Assembly (NCBI RefSeq): GCF_003672135.1
Contig: NC_039507.1
Span: 4,541,624-4,605,623 of the forward strand
Direction: 5' to 3'
Source: Ooceraea biroi
Taxonomy: Eukaryota; Arthropoda; Insecta; Hymenoptera; Formicidae
Length of the DNA: 64,000 nt
Shown here: positions 1 through 14,700 of the stretch, in pieces
Layout of the letters: the number at the start of each line of letters is the position of its first letter
How positions within the stretch are numbered: the first letter of the stretch is position 1
Position numbers and translations under genes: made by a program
Notes under the pieces: model-generated
Seen by the model: only the letters and a program-made list of their open reading frames with translations
Database searches by the model: none
Told to the model about the DNA's origin: nothing

Positions 1-826
1 TTTAGTTTATTCGTACGCACGTCCGTTAACACAAAATGTAATCGTCGGAACTTCGCGCAACACAATTGGCTTACACAGCGGACACATGCTTTCTTTATTC
101 ACAAGAGTCTTGTGTGTAAACCTCGTGCAAGGAGCGGCGTGAGGTTTCGGGGGTTGGTCGGACAACGGCATCATAAGTCGGGAGTGGTTTGAGGGCTAGG
201 TGGGTTGCTGGGGTGGCGAGGGTCCCTGGAGGCGGCGGGCTAAATATATCCACCCCGGACAACCCTCGAGGGAGAATGTCAAGACAACATGGCCGACGCC
301 CGTCATCCCGTTAGCTCCCTGTGTGTACAGTAGTTCGTGTTCGGCTATGCTGGGGAAGAACGTCCAAAGATTGCGATGTCACGCCGCCAAATGCAAGTCA
401 AATGATCGCAAATACCGCAAAACTCTCAACGTGCGGTTCTCAACGTTTCCTATGTATATAATGTGCCTTTTCTCTCGCGGTCTTTTTCTTCTCTTATCGT
501 AAATCAAAACGGGCGCATTTATTTTGATCGATGGCGGGCACTTCATGCGCGAGCGGCGTTAAACGCTTTTTCCTTTCTGCCGGTAGCGCTGCGAGATTAT
601 GTTCTCGAGTCACGGATGAGTGCAATCGCGAGGCGGAGACCGTAAAAAAAGACCCCGTCGGCAAAATTTACATTATTGCCCCGGAGACCATTTAGGTAAT
701 CTCGGAATTCATCGCTCGCAATCGGATTTCAAAATAAAAAGAGGCGGAAGCGAGAGATCGCGATGCGGGTGGAGCTCACCAATGGAGTTACGTTTCGCCT
801 TTTCGGGAACGCTCTTGCTGCTCGAT

Positions 827-846
827 CGTCGTCGTCGTCGTCGTCA
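827..846. repeat. (CGT)n short tandem repeat
   Basis: Six CGT/GTC trinucleotides. A similar short array lies at 16874-16888. Confidence 0.9.
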
Positions 847-1730
847 TACGGCATATATCATGTACCGCCATTGTCTCTCGTCGTCGCGCGAACGAACGAC
901 GATTGCAGGAAAGGGCAAAGAAATATATAGCACGGATTAAAAGTCACAGTAAAAGTAGTCTGCGTTGAACAGCGAGAAAGATCGAGAAGAGCACCGCGTG
1001 ATGGTGGTCGCGGCGGTGGTGGCGGCGGCAGGAGGACGCGAGGGTCGAAATTAGCCACCCTCAGGATTACCTTGAATTAACAAATTGAAAAAAGTCACCT
1101 TACCCCACCGGGCTCTTAAAGGTGCCCGTCCCGACGCTCGGTTCACGGGTGCATCGAGCGTCGTTCTCGTGCTCCTTCGGCTTAAAGCACGATCTTCGCC
1201 GGGATATCGGACCAACAAATTCATGCAAATACTACTTGGCTCCGCCGCGGTTGCGATACTGTCCCTGTCTGTGTATCTGTGTCCCGTGTGTATCTGTGTT
1301 GGTATAGCCGCTGGTACAGCGATAACGCCGCGTATACAGCGCGGCATTATACACGATACCTACGCGGCGATGCGCTTAAGCACGAGCGACACGAACAAAT
1401 TCCCCATGACGATTTTGATAGGGGACTTTGCGCGTTATTGAAGCGCGTTAAATTTTATGGAACACGCGGTCGCGCAAAACGCCGGATGGTGATGCGATGT
1501 TTAATCCACTCCATGATTGGGCTGGAAAAACTGCGGACATTAACCAAATGAAATTAACGAGAAAAATCCGAGGCTCTTTGGGGATAGAGAGATTAATCGT
1601 TTTTTGGATAAAGAGAATAATTTTACTTAATAACTTAACTTTCATGTTATGATTGTATCAATCGGCGTTCTCCTTCTTTAAGAGATTTAACGTAATCAAA
1701 TTATGTAACGACTAAATCTAATATTTTTAG

Positions 1731-1790
1731 ATAATTTGAAATAATTTGAGATTCATCATAATTTAAGATAATTTGAGATTTATAATAATG
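1731..1790. repeat. Degenerate ATAATTTGA tandem repeat
   Basis: Three clear copies of ATAATTTGAG/A with spacers, in AT-rich DNA. Confidence 0.7.
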
Positions 1791-4700
1791 TGCAAGAAAA
1801 ATTGCATTCATGTAATGACAATGATTGCCATTTGAATTGTTAATGCCTGAAAATTTATTTCGCGAAGCGCTGAAGAAAGCGCTCACATGCGCTATCACGA
1901 ATATTACACTGCAGACATATCTTACACGCTGCACGGTCACATTTTGCTCAATATATTACAAAGACACATGTACGAGGCTGTGAATGGCCACCTACAATGC
2001 AGACATACGTATACGTCTCCCAGTCATAGTCCGCGTTTCGGAGCCACTTAACGTTTTACTGCCTCTTCTCAGTATCTATCGTTATCACCACACACACGAC
2101 TGTTACGCGGAAACGTTAACGAACACGCAGACGCTTACTACATCTCGCGCGATCGTAAAAAGTGATATATTTTCATCGGTCTCCAGGCGGAGGCGACGTC
2201 TGCGCTAATTGCTATTAATTGCACGTCTACGACGCGGTTAACGAGGAGACGCGGTGTTTTTATTCGACCGAATATCGAAGGCATTAGCAGGCTCTTCCTC
2301 CTTGAGGGGAATAACGCGTTCCTGGATTTTCCTCCTCATAACTCTGTACGTACAAGTAAGCGTGAGCAACAACCGATGCGCCGTACAACCGTTGTGCGCG
2401 GGGCCTTGCCGCGATACGTGCCGCGACTGCGGAATCTTTTTCGTGAGGCCGGCATGAAATAACTGCATCGGCGAATTGTCTGCATTAAATATTCAAAGGG
2501 GAGGTGAGGGACCAACGAGATGGCTACGCGTGCGTATATATTACGTACACCCTAAGCCGTTATCCGTTCCAGAAAGTGGTGAGAGGCTGGGTTTTCTTCT
2601 CTCTCGATTTCCTTTCGCTCTGCAGTCACTCTTGAGCCGCCGATACGCCGATCGATCCCAGCCGGACAGAGACAAATGCCGGATCGAAAATTCGATGGAC
2701 CGGCACAATTCGGAAACTGAATTCCCACGCACATGCGAATCTCGTTGCGTGTGCACGTGTATTTTAATCATCGCGGGCTTCCGTCCTTCTTCTCGAAAAA
2801 CTCGATAGAGGGAATAAACAAGTATACTCGGAGAAAGATACTTGACGTGATATTATTAAAGATACAACGCAAGCCGAGTAAGATAATACGAAGGAAACAA
2901 CCCGAGTCGAAATTTTAGTTCTACATTGAACCTCGAATTCTTCATTTGAGGCGTTATTCAGCGTCTATTTAGCTACTACTTTAACACTAAAATATGTCCG
3001 AAATTTCCTTTTTTGCCGCTAGAGCGTCAAAGCAGGTTACGATCAAGATTATAGCCGAATGTTGCAGGGTCAAAATAGCATCTTAACATCTGTTTGTAGG
3101 AGTTTGAGTTTCAATGTTTTTTAGGTTCTATTTTCCTAAAAGTAGGTTCGTACGACTGCTAAAAGCATTCAAGTAGACGCAAAATTTCGACTTGGGAAGA
3201 CACTGGTATGTTCGGTATCGTTACTTTCGTATTGACAAAGTGTGAGTGCCTGTAAAATTTCGTTTGCTGATAAATCAGCGGTACGTGATCCATCGATCAT
3301 GATATCACGCAACATTGCACAGACGTGTCGAGGACTCTCCTTCGCGTCGATACGATTTCGATCTGTAAAGGGGCGAAGTGGCCAGGGTTCGTGAGGAGTG
3401 CTGAACTATACGTGAAATCGCCCGTCGAATCGTGAGGGAAACACAGAGGCGAGCGATGGAGGTGGAAAACGAGTGAGTGGCCATAAACTCGGGTGTCGTT
3501 TGCGTTTTCTATTTAGCCATTTCAGTTCGCCCCACCTACCGTTCCTTTTACAGTCTTTTTCCGTTGCTCTCTTGGTGTCGTCCCAACAGACGAGCGACTC
3601 GAATTGAATTCCATACGATTCGGGTAGTTGGATTTACGTTGATACCGAACGCGCGCGCGCACACGCCATTCTCCGTCGTTGAACTCATCTGGCATAAGCG
3701 GATGGAAGGCGTGTCGATGCTTCGATTGATACCGTTCGATGCAACATAAATGAGTCAGAGGATTGGTTCCGACATACGTGCAGCGTCCGTTGTTCACAAG
3801 AAAATATTTAACGATCGACGAATATTTAATGTGTCTCGTCCACCGGAGCCCGTCGCCGGAAATTTTGATCGATTTCACGTCGATCTGCCTCACGGAATTG
3901 TGGAAGGCGTAGGCGGCAAATTCGGCAAATTCGGCGGGATGAAAAAAGGTCTGACTCGACGGTGTGTTTCCTGCCAGTCCTTTTTCAGCGTGCATGTAGG
4001 TACGACGGAGTCTTCGATTGGTACCTATTTTCGTGGGACGAGCATGTACGCAAGGGTGCCTATCGGGAAAGCGCCGTTCGCCGTACATTTATTGCCTCCG
4101 CCACCTTCCGCGCTTTCCCCAGGGTTACGACGTTATATTTGATATTGGATAGACTCCGTATACGTATCATTGGCGTCGTAAAACCTGCCGTAAATAATAT
4201 TAAATAAATGTAATACGCCCGGTAAAATGCCGCTTAGCCCGACTCGTCGAAGTCGTCGTACGACGCGACGTATCTCGTATATGGAAAGTTTAATATTTCC
4301 GTTCCTAGGAGAAAGTGAGGGAGTTTACTATATCGTATAAAAAAACCCCAAGTGCTACTATACGTTCTTCTTTTTTTTTACGTTTTATTACGCGCACGGA
4401 CAACGTAGACTGCAGGTTTCGCTCGCGCGCAGTGCCTGTGTTTCATCTAAAAAATACTCTTGTCCCGTTTTTCCCTCCATACAAGTCTACTTTCATTTCG
4501 AGATGGAAGATAGATAGCAAGTACGGAATACAGCTACGTTATTCCTCGCGTACTTACGACAATGAGCTACATGCTACACTTGTCTTACGGTATTATGGAC
4601 TATAAACCTCAGAGTAAAGCGATATGGATCAAGAAATGATTAAGTCTGAATAAATGCGCGAGTGCGATAAGAACAGTTAATAATGCAATTTTAACCATTT

Positions 4701-6538
4701 ATCACACAAAAAGCATATAATAATTTTTATATAAAATAAAAATAAAATTTTAGATAATTTGATTCAGTTGAGATCAATTCTCTTTAAATGTCAATAAAGT
4801 AATAAAGATATATTTTCTTATATATAATTTTCTTCTTTGATTAGATGATGGAAGATCACAGCAATCTCTGAAGATGAACGAGACGAAACATAGACATATT
4901 TATAGCCATCGTAAAGCTCGTCGGTTAATTGAATGTTGAAGCAAGTCTGATACGTATAATGGCTCAGAAGAGACCTGGATACGAGAATCACGGTATCTTC
5001 TGTTCTTACTATTTTATTTTCACCTTATTATGATAAAATTTACACCACAAATGACAATATGACAAATCGACAATAACATTTCCTTCTTCAGAGAATATCG
5101 TACTTTTCATGCATAAATGTCCTTACAAGTAGCGAAAACATTTCAAGCATAGTCTTGCTCGCTATTCAATTCCAGAGATGGTGGACCAGTCACTCATAAC
5201 GACTCACGTTCGCAGGCCGCCTGCGGAGCGAAGATCCGCTGCAGTTTTCAAGACACAATCGTGCATTTCCATTTTCCGTGAGATCTTCGCTGCACCGGCA
5301 TACGGTATCGCGCTGAGCTCGTAGTCCGCGCGGAGACTCACGCCACTACATCTTAGGTATGAGGTAGCGTACGCTAAAGGGCACGTACTACCATAGCGGC
5401 AGTGGAGTCGTGAAAAAAATCATGTATCGTCAAAACGAATCGTGTCGGGGAGCCCGTGGCTAAGTTTCCTTGTACATACGAACGTTCGGACGAGAATACC
5501 GACATTAGACCACGGATACGTCGTGGTACTCGCCGTACTTCGCCGTGGAAGGATCGTACAAGCTCCAGTCTCCTCGTTAATTGCCGATATAATTTGTAAT
5601 TCGAGAGACGGCAAGGGAAAGAGGGAGAAAGGGAAAGATAAAGATAGACATAGAGAGTGGAACGTGGAGATGCTCTCCTCGCGAAAGGAAACGAGCGTCG
5701 TGCACGGACCCCGAAAGGAAATGCCTTTTGAGCGCTAGAACCAGATCACGTGGACGAGCGGGGCGCCTGGCGTTTTCCTGGCGCGTTCACCCGCCGGAGG
5801 ACTGCATTTCGCTGGCAGCCGCATTTGTCAGGAGGCGTCAAAACCTCGTGACAACCAAACGTTCCTCTTTCGACGCATTCGCCTCACACTAAACGTAGCT
5901 GATCGTCGCCTATGTGCGAGGACGACATCGTCACCCGCTGGGAAATTAGCTGTTAAGTGTTTTATGTATCCGGGAACGAGACACGCACAGGACCGGCGTC
6001 ACGTGGCTGGTTTTGTGTGAAGCTCGCAGGGTGCATGTTACTGCGAACTGAAAGTATCGTCGAGTTGTCGTTGCAGGAAAGTACTGTGACCAAATAGTAA
6101 CTTGTTTCGTGTTGCACAAAACATTCATGATTCTATTCATGAATAAGGCGCATCGAAAGGGTCAAATTTTCATTTTAGAAATAAAAACAGTACTTTATAT
6201 AATCACCAGCGTGCCTTATAATACGTGATCGCAAAGTTCTATCACAAACTGCCAAGAAACGCCCCATGTATCTCTGCGAGCTTTCGATATAGTCTTCATC
6301 ACATGATAACAGTGCCACGTTCCACTATACTTTAGGTTTCTCCGACGTTAATCTTTTTGCCTTTTTTCACCGCCCTGCAATGTGCGTCTGGCAGCCGCGG
6401 GCGACCAGATCTCGTCACCAGATGCCATCTGAGTCGCCCACCTCGATAACGGACGCTGGTTAAATGCCTCATAACTAACTCAATCTGGGGCTTCCTAATT
6501 AAATATCTATCGTTTAATTAAGAATGATTTACGGACGG

Positions 6539-6557
6539 CAGTCAGTCAGTCAGTCAG
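6539..6557. repeat. (CAGT)n short tandem repeat
   Basis: Between four and five CAGT units at the start of a GC-rich island. Confidence 0.9.
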
Positions 6558-7867
6558 CGAATCGGCCAACCAGCCGGCCGGGTTGCTAGTCCGACAAGCA
6601 CTGCTTGTACCATTCCATGTGTCTCGGCAATCAATGCAGGAATTATCCTCATTAGGTCGATCCTCGATCCGCGTTCTCCGGGTTTGCTTCCACTCGCTTC
6701 CAACTTCTCCTCGCGAGGACTGGAGAGAGAAGCTTGAGAGAAAGAGAAACGACAGGCAAAGAGGAAAGATAAGAAAAGACAGAGGAGAGAAGGTGCAGAG
6801 AAGTCGAGGACGAGGAGGAAGACGGGATAAGCTATTAGATCGAGAGCTGGTTGCGTGCAGCTCGAAGAAAAACTGGAAATCTGTGGCTCTCTTGACGGGC
6901 CGGAGGATCCCTGAACGGGGAGGGAACCGAGGGGAGACAGCTCTGGAGGGTACCGTAGGGCCCTCCGCGTCTTCCCTTCCTTCCTCGCTTCCTCCTTCCT
7001 CTGTTCCTTCTCTTTGGCAAAAAGGAGTCGTTGACTGCGAGTGACAACTTAGCGAGCCGGAGCTCACCTCGCCATCCAGTTGCTCGGCCACACACAGACT
7101 GTCCCGGCGTTATGACACGTCCTTTCCTGCGATAAAATTCCGCGAAGGATCGCTCGAGAGGAGAATTTCCTTCGTCGGAATCGCTAGGCGCATCCCGGTT
7201 ATTAACGCAAGGTACTCCAGCCATATCATAGAAATCGATGTATTTTATTTTTTAAAACCTGAAGTGCTTGTTTTTTATCATATATCATGAATCCTACCTG
7301 TCACTTGCTATCGTGTCGCTCATTATGAATAAAAAAGAGCCTATGAATCATACTTCAACAACTATGATCAGATTTAAAAAAATTGCGATTAATATCTCGC
7401 AAAATACACGAAGGACGAAGTAGTCACCAAGCCAAGATCGATGATGGATACTCTTCTATCAACGCGAATACTCGACTCCACGCGTCTCTATCAGTCATAT
7501 GGTCACACAAAAATATAGGTAAGAGCAGCTAACACGGCCATATGTCGGACGCGGAGAAGCTCGCGTTTACGTTACGACGTGCAGTCGCCCTGGGCGACAG
7601 GGGTAGCGGTTGAAATGCGCTTTATACCCTCCGAATTTCGGTCCCTCTAGCACGTACACACACGTACATTCTTCTTCTCTCCTCCTCGCTCTCCCAGCTT
7701 CTCTTTCACTCCATGTATACGTTTGCGCGAACGAGCAATGTACACACGTATGCAGCCTCGTTATATGTGTGTAGGTGAATATATATGTTAGATCGCTCTC
7801 TCTCTCTTTTTCTGCGCACTTTTGTCCCGCTACCGCCGCAAGAGCAACGGATAATGTTATTTTGATT

Positions 7868-7870
<3 letters not shown>

Positions 7871-7912
<42 letters not shown>
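7871..7912. repeat. (AT)21 microsatellite
   Basis: Uninterrupted AT dinucleotides, in intron 6. Likely length-polymorphic. Confidence 0.98.
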
Positions 7913-7917
<5 letters not shown>

Positions 7918-8564
7918 CGCGTCCGACTATCCCCGACTCCCGATACAGGCAGCGAGCGATGCCGGCGATACCGCGCGACATTTTGGCATCGCTTCACGAA
8001 TTTTTCCTCCCGCGCGCGGCTCATGTTTATTCCATAAGGTAATCGTACTATGATGTTTCAACGAATTCCATACAGCGTCTCGGCGGCGCGGCTTGCCGGA
8101 CTCGAGATGCAAACGTGCGCTTCATCTTACGCTTAAGTTCCTAAATCCCGATACCGATACAAATATAGATGAAGACAAAGGCAATGCAGGGATAACATCG
8201 CGATATGCCGTATTCCGCTCGAGAAGTTAAATGCACCGCATGCCCGGCACACTTTGTTCCACGTCTTCGCTTTTCTTCAGAGAGAAGTACACGGGAGAGA
8301 GAGAGAGGTCTTTCTCGATTTAGTTTCACGACCGGTTTCGGACGATGGCGACTACGGATTGAGCGGTTACTGCGGTGCGTAAATGGACGTAACGCGAAAG
8401 TTTACCAGATGGGATTCTGGTTAGCCTGATCCGTCTAAGTCCGTCGAGGGGGCTTCGCGCGGAATGTCCCGTAATTGATAGCGAGCACACTGGGCTCGAT
8501 GAGCCGTAGGAAAATAATAAGCCGTTGTAGTAGCTCGGTAGTACGTGGTATTATTGGCTCTTTT

Positions 8565-8574
8565 GGGGGGGGGG
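8565..8574. repeat. G10 homopolymer
   Basis: Ten consecutive G on the plus strand, rare in insect DNA and prone to sequencing error in length. Confidence 0.95.
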
Positions 8575-8738
8575 TGTTGCTCGGCCGTCGTTGCAGGGAG
8601 GGGTGGCGCGGCACAATGTATGCACCCTCTCGCATGCACTACCATGCTCGGATATCTCGGTCTTAGGGTGTGTCGGATGTCTATATTCGCGTCGAGTACA
8701 ACGTCTCGGTTCGATAAACTCTCTCCTATTCTCTCCAT

Positions 8739-8740
<2 letters not shown>

Positions 8741-8780
<40 letters not shown>
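8741..8780. repeat. (CT)n microsatellite
   Basis: Fifteen CT units followed by a single interruption and further CT. Confidence 0.98.
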
Positions 8781-11700
8781 TGCTTTCCCTGACAAGCAAA
8801 CGGTCAGGTAGCGGCGTATTAGCACCAGCGATTTTATGGTAATCGCGTGAATGTATAAAATTAGCACTGCGAGTCAATTTTCAAACAGCTTCCTCCATGT
8901 TACTTTTAATCTATGAGGATTTTAGTAATATTGTACATGTCTTAAAGAATATAAAAATATTTACACTTTCTATAAAATAATTTATTATATTGATGCTATA
9001 CTGATGACTTTGGAATGTTTTCAAAGCTACAGATGTTCTTTGGAAGCGTCAGCATGTATCTTATGCAAAGATATACATTATGTGTTTTGAATTTTTACTA
9101 ATTACACTTTAACAGAATTATTATCAAGTACGAAGCTTTGTAAATTCTTGTATTTTAAAGAAACATTGATTACGCATCTTCATCTTTAGCATCGGGAATA
9201 CGTTAGCTATCCTAAATGCAGTACGGATGCGGAGACTCTGGGGAGGAATCTCGTGCAAGCGGAATCAGGACTAAATTGCTCGACGAGGCATGATTTAATG
9301 ATGTGACTATATTGTGCGCCCGCGTCTCCGTGTACGCGACCGCGGGAGCTAGCTAATGGAGAACGTAGCGCGGTTCCAATATGAAAAGAATTATTTCAAC
9401 TGTTCGGCAGGGAGGAATTAATGACCAATCGTACATCTTCTAGTCGGTCGTCGAGAAAGCGGAATCGGGAATAATTTATCGCACGGCGTATATACGTGGG
9501 GTTCCGATATTTTCCAAGTTGGGGCCGCTGGACCAAGTATAAGCGATCGAAAGTCCCGATGCAATTGGAAACCGGTTTCGTGTGGCACATTATTTTTTCG
9601 CCCCTCGCACTGCGGATGCGTCTCGTCACTGTAGTTGACTGATTGGTCGCGACGTGCCTCGTTTCAGACGCTACATTGTGATTATCCAGTTGCAGAGTGC
9701 AATTACAGATCAATTTTTTATGGATTAATTACGATAATTACCTCAGATAATTTTAATCGAAGAATCACATCAGATGTAAACACAAATAAGAATGGATTTG
9801 ACTTGTCAGTAAGGTTCTTAACGCAACTTGCTTGCATTTACGGAGTTTTGTAGATTATAGATTCATTGATAATCGACTCGACGATACAAGAAATTTATTC
9901 ACGTATTGTCGCAATTTTTTTAGCATAATACAACTCGCGACGATGTGATCATAAGATTCTGCGTCGTAATTGAATTCTGACGGGTCCGAATGAGAGAATA
10001 GAAACGTTCCATGGTTGTGCAAGGGACGGGGCGCGCTCGATTAGATTTGGGCGGATTAGCCAATCAAAAACTCCAATACGACAACCCCTCCACAACTAGC
10101 AGTGACATTTGATGCTGCAGGCGCTCTATTAGATTTGCGCCGTCGCTAACGCGATACGGAATCGAATGATCCATGCTCTCTCGAAACGATTGTCAGTACG
10201 AGCAATCCGGCTTATCTTCAATAAGCTTCGGATTCGCGCGAGTTTTATAAATGATGGAAGAACTCAGGAAAAATTACATTAAACATTGAATAATCTGTAC
10301 ATCCGGCAGTAGTAGCAAATTAATAACCGCTTCTAACCGTTCGCTCTCGTAAAGCTTTGCTAATTATGTCGTTATTTTTATTAATTTGTCAATTAATGCA
10401 ACGATCAAATTTTTAACCTGATAACTTTCCGTAATTAATAACAGAAGGAAAAATAAATTCGAGATTGCGTGAAATGACTCCATTCTCGACTACCTGATTC
10501 GTTATCGTTAAGCGCTTTAATTCACAATTTAATAGGTGCCTTCAAATGTACTCGCATGTTGCAAAACCAACTGACCGAACTATAAATAACGAACGCTTGC
10601 GCTGATAACAACTGAATCGCTCGCAGTATGCTATCAGAATGCCCACCAACGTGCTATTATATTCTTCACGAATATACGCTATAATTGACACCGCGAGTAC
10701 AATTGACAAATCCAATTCGAGGTACGATGCGCGTCGTCCCGATATCAAAGGTGGGCAGGGAAGGTGCGTGAAAGCGGTCGCGTCACGCGAGATGCACGTT
10801 CGTTTACACGGGTGTGGCGAGAATGAGTGGTCGCGCGCAATTAGCTTCTTATCTTTCCCTCCGGGAGGGGGTGAGTATAGGGGTGCACGGGCTGCCACGA
10901 GCCACCGTCGGTGCGGCTCGACCGACTCGTTTACGCCTCCGTTTTTTGCGGAGTGCGCCTCGTAGCGCGCGCTCGGCGCCACTTGGAACCACCGTCGAAA
11001 CTTCGACTGGCTTTCCGATTAGCATGCTAATTGGCTCGGCAACCCTTTAAACGGCCACTTAAAAAAATTAGGGGCTGCGATCGCCCGCCACTCGGTACTG
11101 CGAGCCGATGTGGTCGCGGGCTGATTTTAATTGGCGAAAGCTTTCGATTCGCTTGTTTTTGCCTGGTTTAATTAGTCCGTGGCTGCAAGGAAGGCGCTCG
11201 TGCAATCGGAATGTTCAACCGCAGAAGGGCACGCTCTTGCCTACTTAGGAACAATAATAAAACGTGAATTGATATCGCACATTACGTGTATACCGTGATA
11301 TAATGTTATTTTACTTGTTCATCTAATTTTTATATAGATGGAATAATTCATTTTTATGCATCGCGATTACTGAGTATATATTTCATCGTGTATTTATATA
11401 CATTTATCTAAATAAATATATGAATGAAACGGATAAAGTTTTTAGTGAACATAAACATCATTGAATTTTTTATTTCAGAAGTTAGGAATATTAAGTAGAT
11501 AGGCAATACTTGTTTTGAGCATGTATTGATAACAGACAGAACGCGAAATAAATCTATGCCATCTGCTACAAGTACGCGGTGCGCATCATTGTCAGTCGCG
11601 TTCATCGTTCGTCGGTACCACATGTACAAGGAAACTCGATCTTGCGCAGCAAGATACCCAACACTCAAACCCCGCCGTAGCATCCGCCCCGCGGGTAACA

Positions 11701-14700
11701 AAAGGGCAAAAAGCGGTCCACTGTCGGACCCTTTCGATCTCTCCCTTCCTTCTTCTTCGGGAGGAACAATTAACCAAATTTGCATTATATCTCTATCGAA
11801 TTACCAGATCCGTATTATCGATAAAATTGGCAATTTGGGGTGAAGCCCTGCACGAGATCTAAGATCAGAGACGCCTGTTCATTTCGCGCGCGTCGATATT
11901 ATTTCCTTCACCCTCTCTCAGCCCATATAGTCATCGTAATATTTTTGTTGTGCCATTCACAAAGCATTTTATTCCTATATATTATTCTCTCTAAAAATAC
12001 AAAATAATTTTACGATTATTTTATAAATTCTTTTTTCCTCCCTTAAAATACCTCGAAAAGAATTAATATTCGCATGCATTAATGTTATAACTAGCCACCT
12101 GCGTACTCCTATCGATATTACTATCATTCAGAAGTATCGATCAAAATTTCCCGGGAGCTTCTATAAATAATAAAAAATTGTTCCGCGCTTTCGTGCGTAG
12201 GGACGTTCCCCGCATAGGACGGAATAGGGTCTCGATAACGATAGCCGACAGCGCTGACGATGCGAGGAGGGACTAGCCGGGGGTGACAGAACGATTGTAG
12301 CGTCACCAAGCCGTAGTGGTGTAACTTGACACCCAGGGTATACGCCCCTCTTGCACACGCCGTTGAACGAACGCGTCGCTATCGCGGACGAGCCACGGTC
12401 GTTCGACACCGCGTGCTCATGCACGCGTGCACTCGTGCGCAACGAATTAGTCATGGCCAGGCCATTACAGATAATAATGTAAAAGACGCGCATAACTAGC
12501 ATCGCGGAATTATTATGACCAGGCCGGCTTGGCAGCGACTTATCGCGCTAATCGGCGCGACCGCTCGCGATTCTTCCTATTGTTTCGTCGGGTCGTTGAT
12601 CGATATCGTCGGTTGATTAGTCACGATTGGTGTCCATGTAAGTTACAACGTCGCGGCGAGATAAAAATCAGCTTGCCACGAACGACGAGTTTTCGCGGTC
12701 GGAGCGAGCGCGACAAGGAATCCATTTGAATAATGTAACGTCTGTGAACACGCGGCAGCGACGTTTGATGCGGGGAAAACTCACGCCGCGGCCGGTTCGA
12801 TAAGAAGCACATGTAAAACAGAGTGAGCTAAGAGTCACGTATGCATATGTAATAATATAACGTAAAAGTGGCGTCGAACATTTGTAGCGCACGCTCTCAT
12901 GCGAGAACGTAGCATCGCGCGCAGCGCAAACTTACTAAGCGAGCAAACGATTTCTTTCGGGCTCTCGCAAGCGCATAATTCCCGATCCCCTAATTCCACA
13001 TCTTTTGTCCGAGCTGGTGCCTATCCGCCCCCGTTTACGTCTTCCTGTTGGAGAGACGCCGCGCGCCCGACCTAGCCCGGCACATTAGCGATAATGTATG
13101 CACGTAGCTGCAACAAATGCCGCATAAACGGTAGCGCAATCCACGTGGCGGCGTAGGCGCAGAAGGGCACAGATGGTCGCCCCAGGCACTTACCAGTTAC
13201 CACCCCGGCGCGCTGCCCCCTCCGGTCAAAGGGATCTAAGGGGCCTTGGCTGGCCACTAACCGTATTTATTCACGGGGGTGGCTGAATTTACCGAGCTAC
13301 CGGTGGATAAGTCGTTGCCCTAGCTCGAGGACCGTCTTAGCAGCACGAGTGAACGCTTTTAGCAGTCCGAAGAATGTTGGTCGATTAACGAACACATACT
13401 ACTACCTGTATCTTCGTGCAAAAAATTTGATGTCTCTTGAAAAGTATTTTATTTGTAGGAAATTTTCAAATCTCCTCAGATCTCGTTCCTAGCACGTTTT
13501 AAAATTGTAATCACTAAAAAGATAAGGGATTCGAAAGATATCTTAGGATAAGTTCTGTTTAGCGATCGCATCGATGTAAATGTCACTCTGTTTTTGTTGC
13601 TTACTGAATATTATAGTCGACGCTGGTTCCAATTGGAACTTGCTTCTAATTCTCCGTTCGAGCAATCGTAATTTCGTCGAACGACAAAGACATGTCCGAC
13701 GCATAATCATTTTGCGTCTGCAGACGTTTGCGCATACGTATATAAAAGAATTTGGAGACGTAGTTCGTTATTTACTAACGGTAGGACAGTTATGAGAGAG
13801 ACAAATATTAAAGGAAATATCTGTACACCAATGCGGTCTATCGCGTGCTGTTTAGTCTCACGCCTGTATGCGAATGTACGTGAACGCACACGAGTACGCC
13901 GGAGGATTCATGGACTGCGTCTCGTACACACATACAGGCATACGCGCGCCAGATCACCGGCAAGTGGTCCGAGCAACAGATAAGTTTGATTTATTTTAAT
14001 TTCTCACCGGCAAAGCGCGCGCGGGACCGTTGGTGCGGATTCTCTGCGCTCGGGTGAATTATTGCGAAGTTATTTTCGAGTTCGTATTGATTTACGAGCG
14101 GCTTTCGGGAGCATCGTGTGCACTTTATCGTTGTTAAAGGCGGGTCGGACAGGTACGTGGAAATGCGAAGGACTCGTCAAAATTCCAGTGACCGAACTTA
14201 ATCAAAGAAACATTTTATCGCGGATTTTTCATGGAGGTGAAATTCACATAGTTTATCGTTGATCGATCGGTGTACCAATTTGCTTTGCCCTATATTTCGC
14301 ATACTTTATTTCTCACTTCGCAGATTGTCGCAAAGTTGTCGCGAGTTAACTTGGAGGTGTATAGAACGCGAGAAGTTACTTATCCTAGCCAACAAGTCCG
14401 AGTACGAGCAGCTCTAGCGGTGGATGGTGTGTTAGTTGTATCGTTGTTTGTAACATTAATCATGGAATCACCCTTTGCACGCGGTCCATGGGTTCGGTCG
14501 ACGAACGTGGCTACGTTGCTATCGTTTACTACAGGTTTAGCCGCCGGCCGTGCTCGTGCAACCAAACTTGGCGAGTACTCGATCCGTACACAGTACGCGA
14601 TAAAAATGAACATTCTATAGATCGCACACACGTACAGTATTCCATGTATTGCTAGAGGAATGCATCGCGAGCTCATTTTTCAGCTTTGCTTTAGGCTTCG

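Noticed and set aside
3690..3745. tRNA-like A-box (TGGCATAAGCGG) and B-box (GTTCGATGC)
   Set aside because: The T-arm and acceptor stems do not pair, so this is not a tRNA gene.
3522..4088. 188-codon minus-strand open frame
   Set aside because: No motif; overlaps open frames on the other strand; the composition looks random.
12150..12161. TTCCCGGGAG and similar TCCCGGGA palindromes (also near 44995 and 55697)
   Set aside because: They lack the two-base spacer required between CCC and GGG in a COE site.
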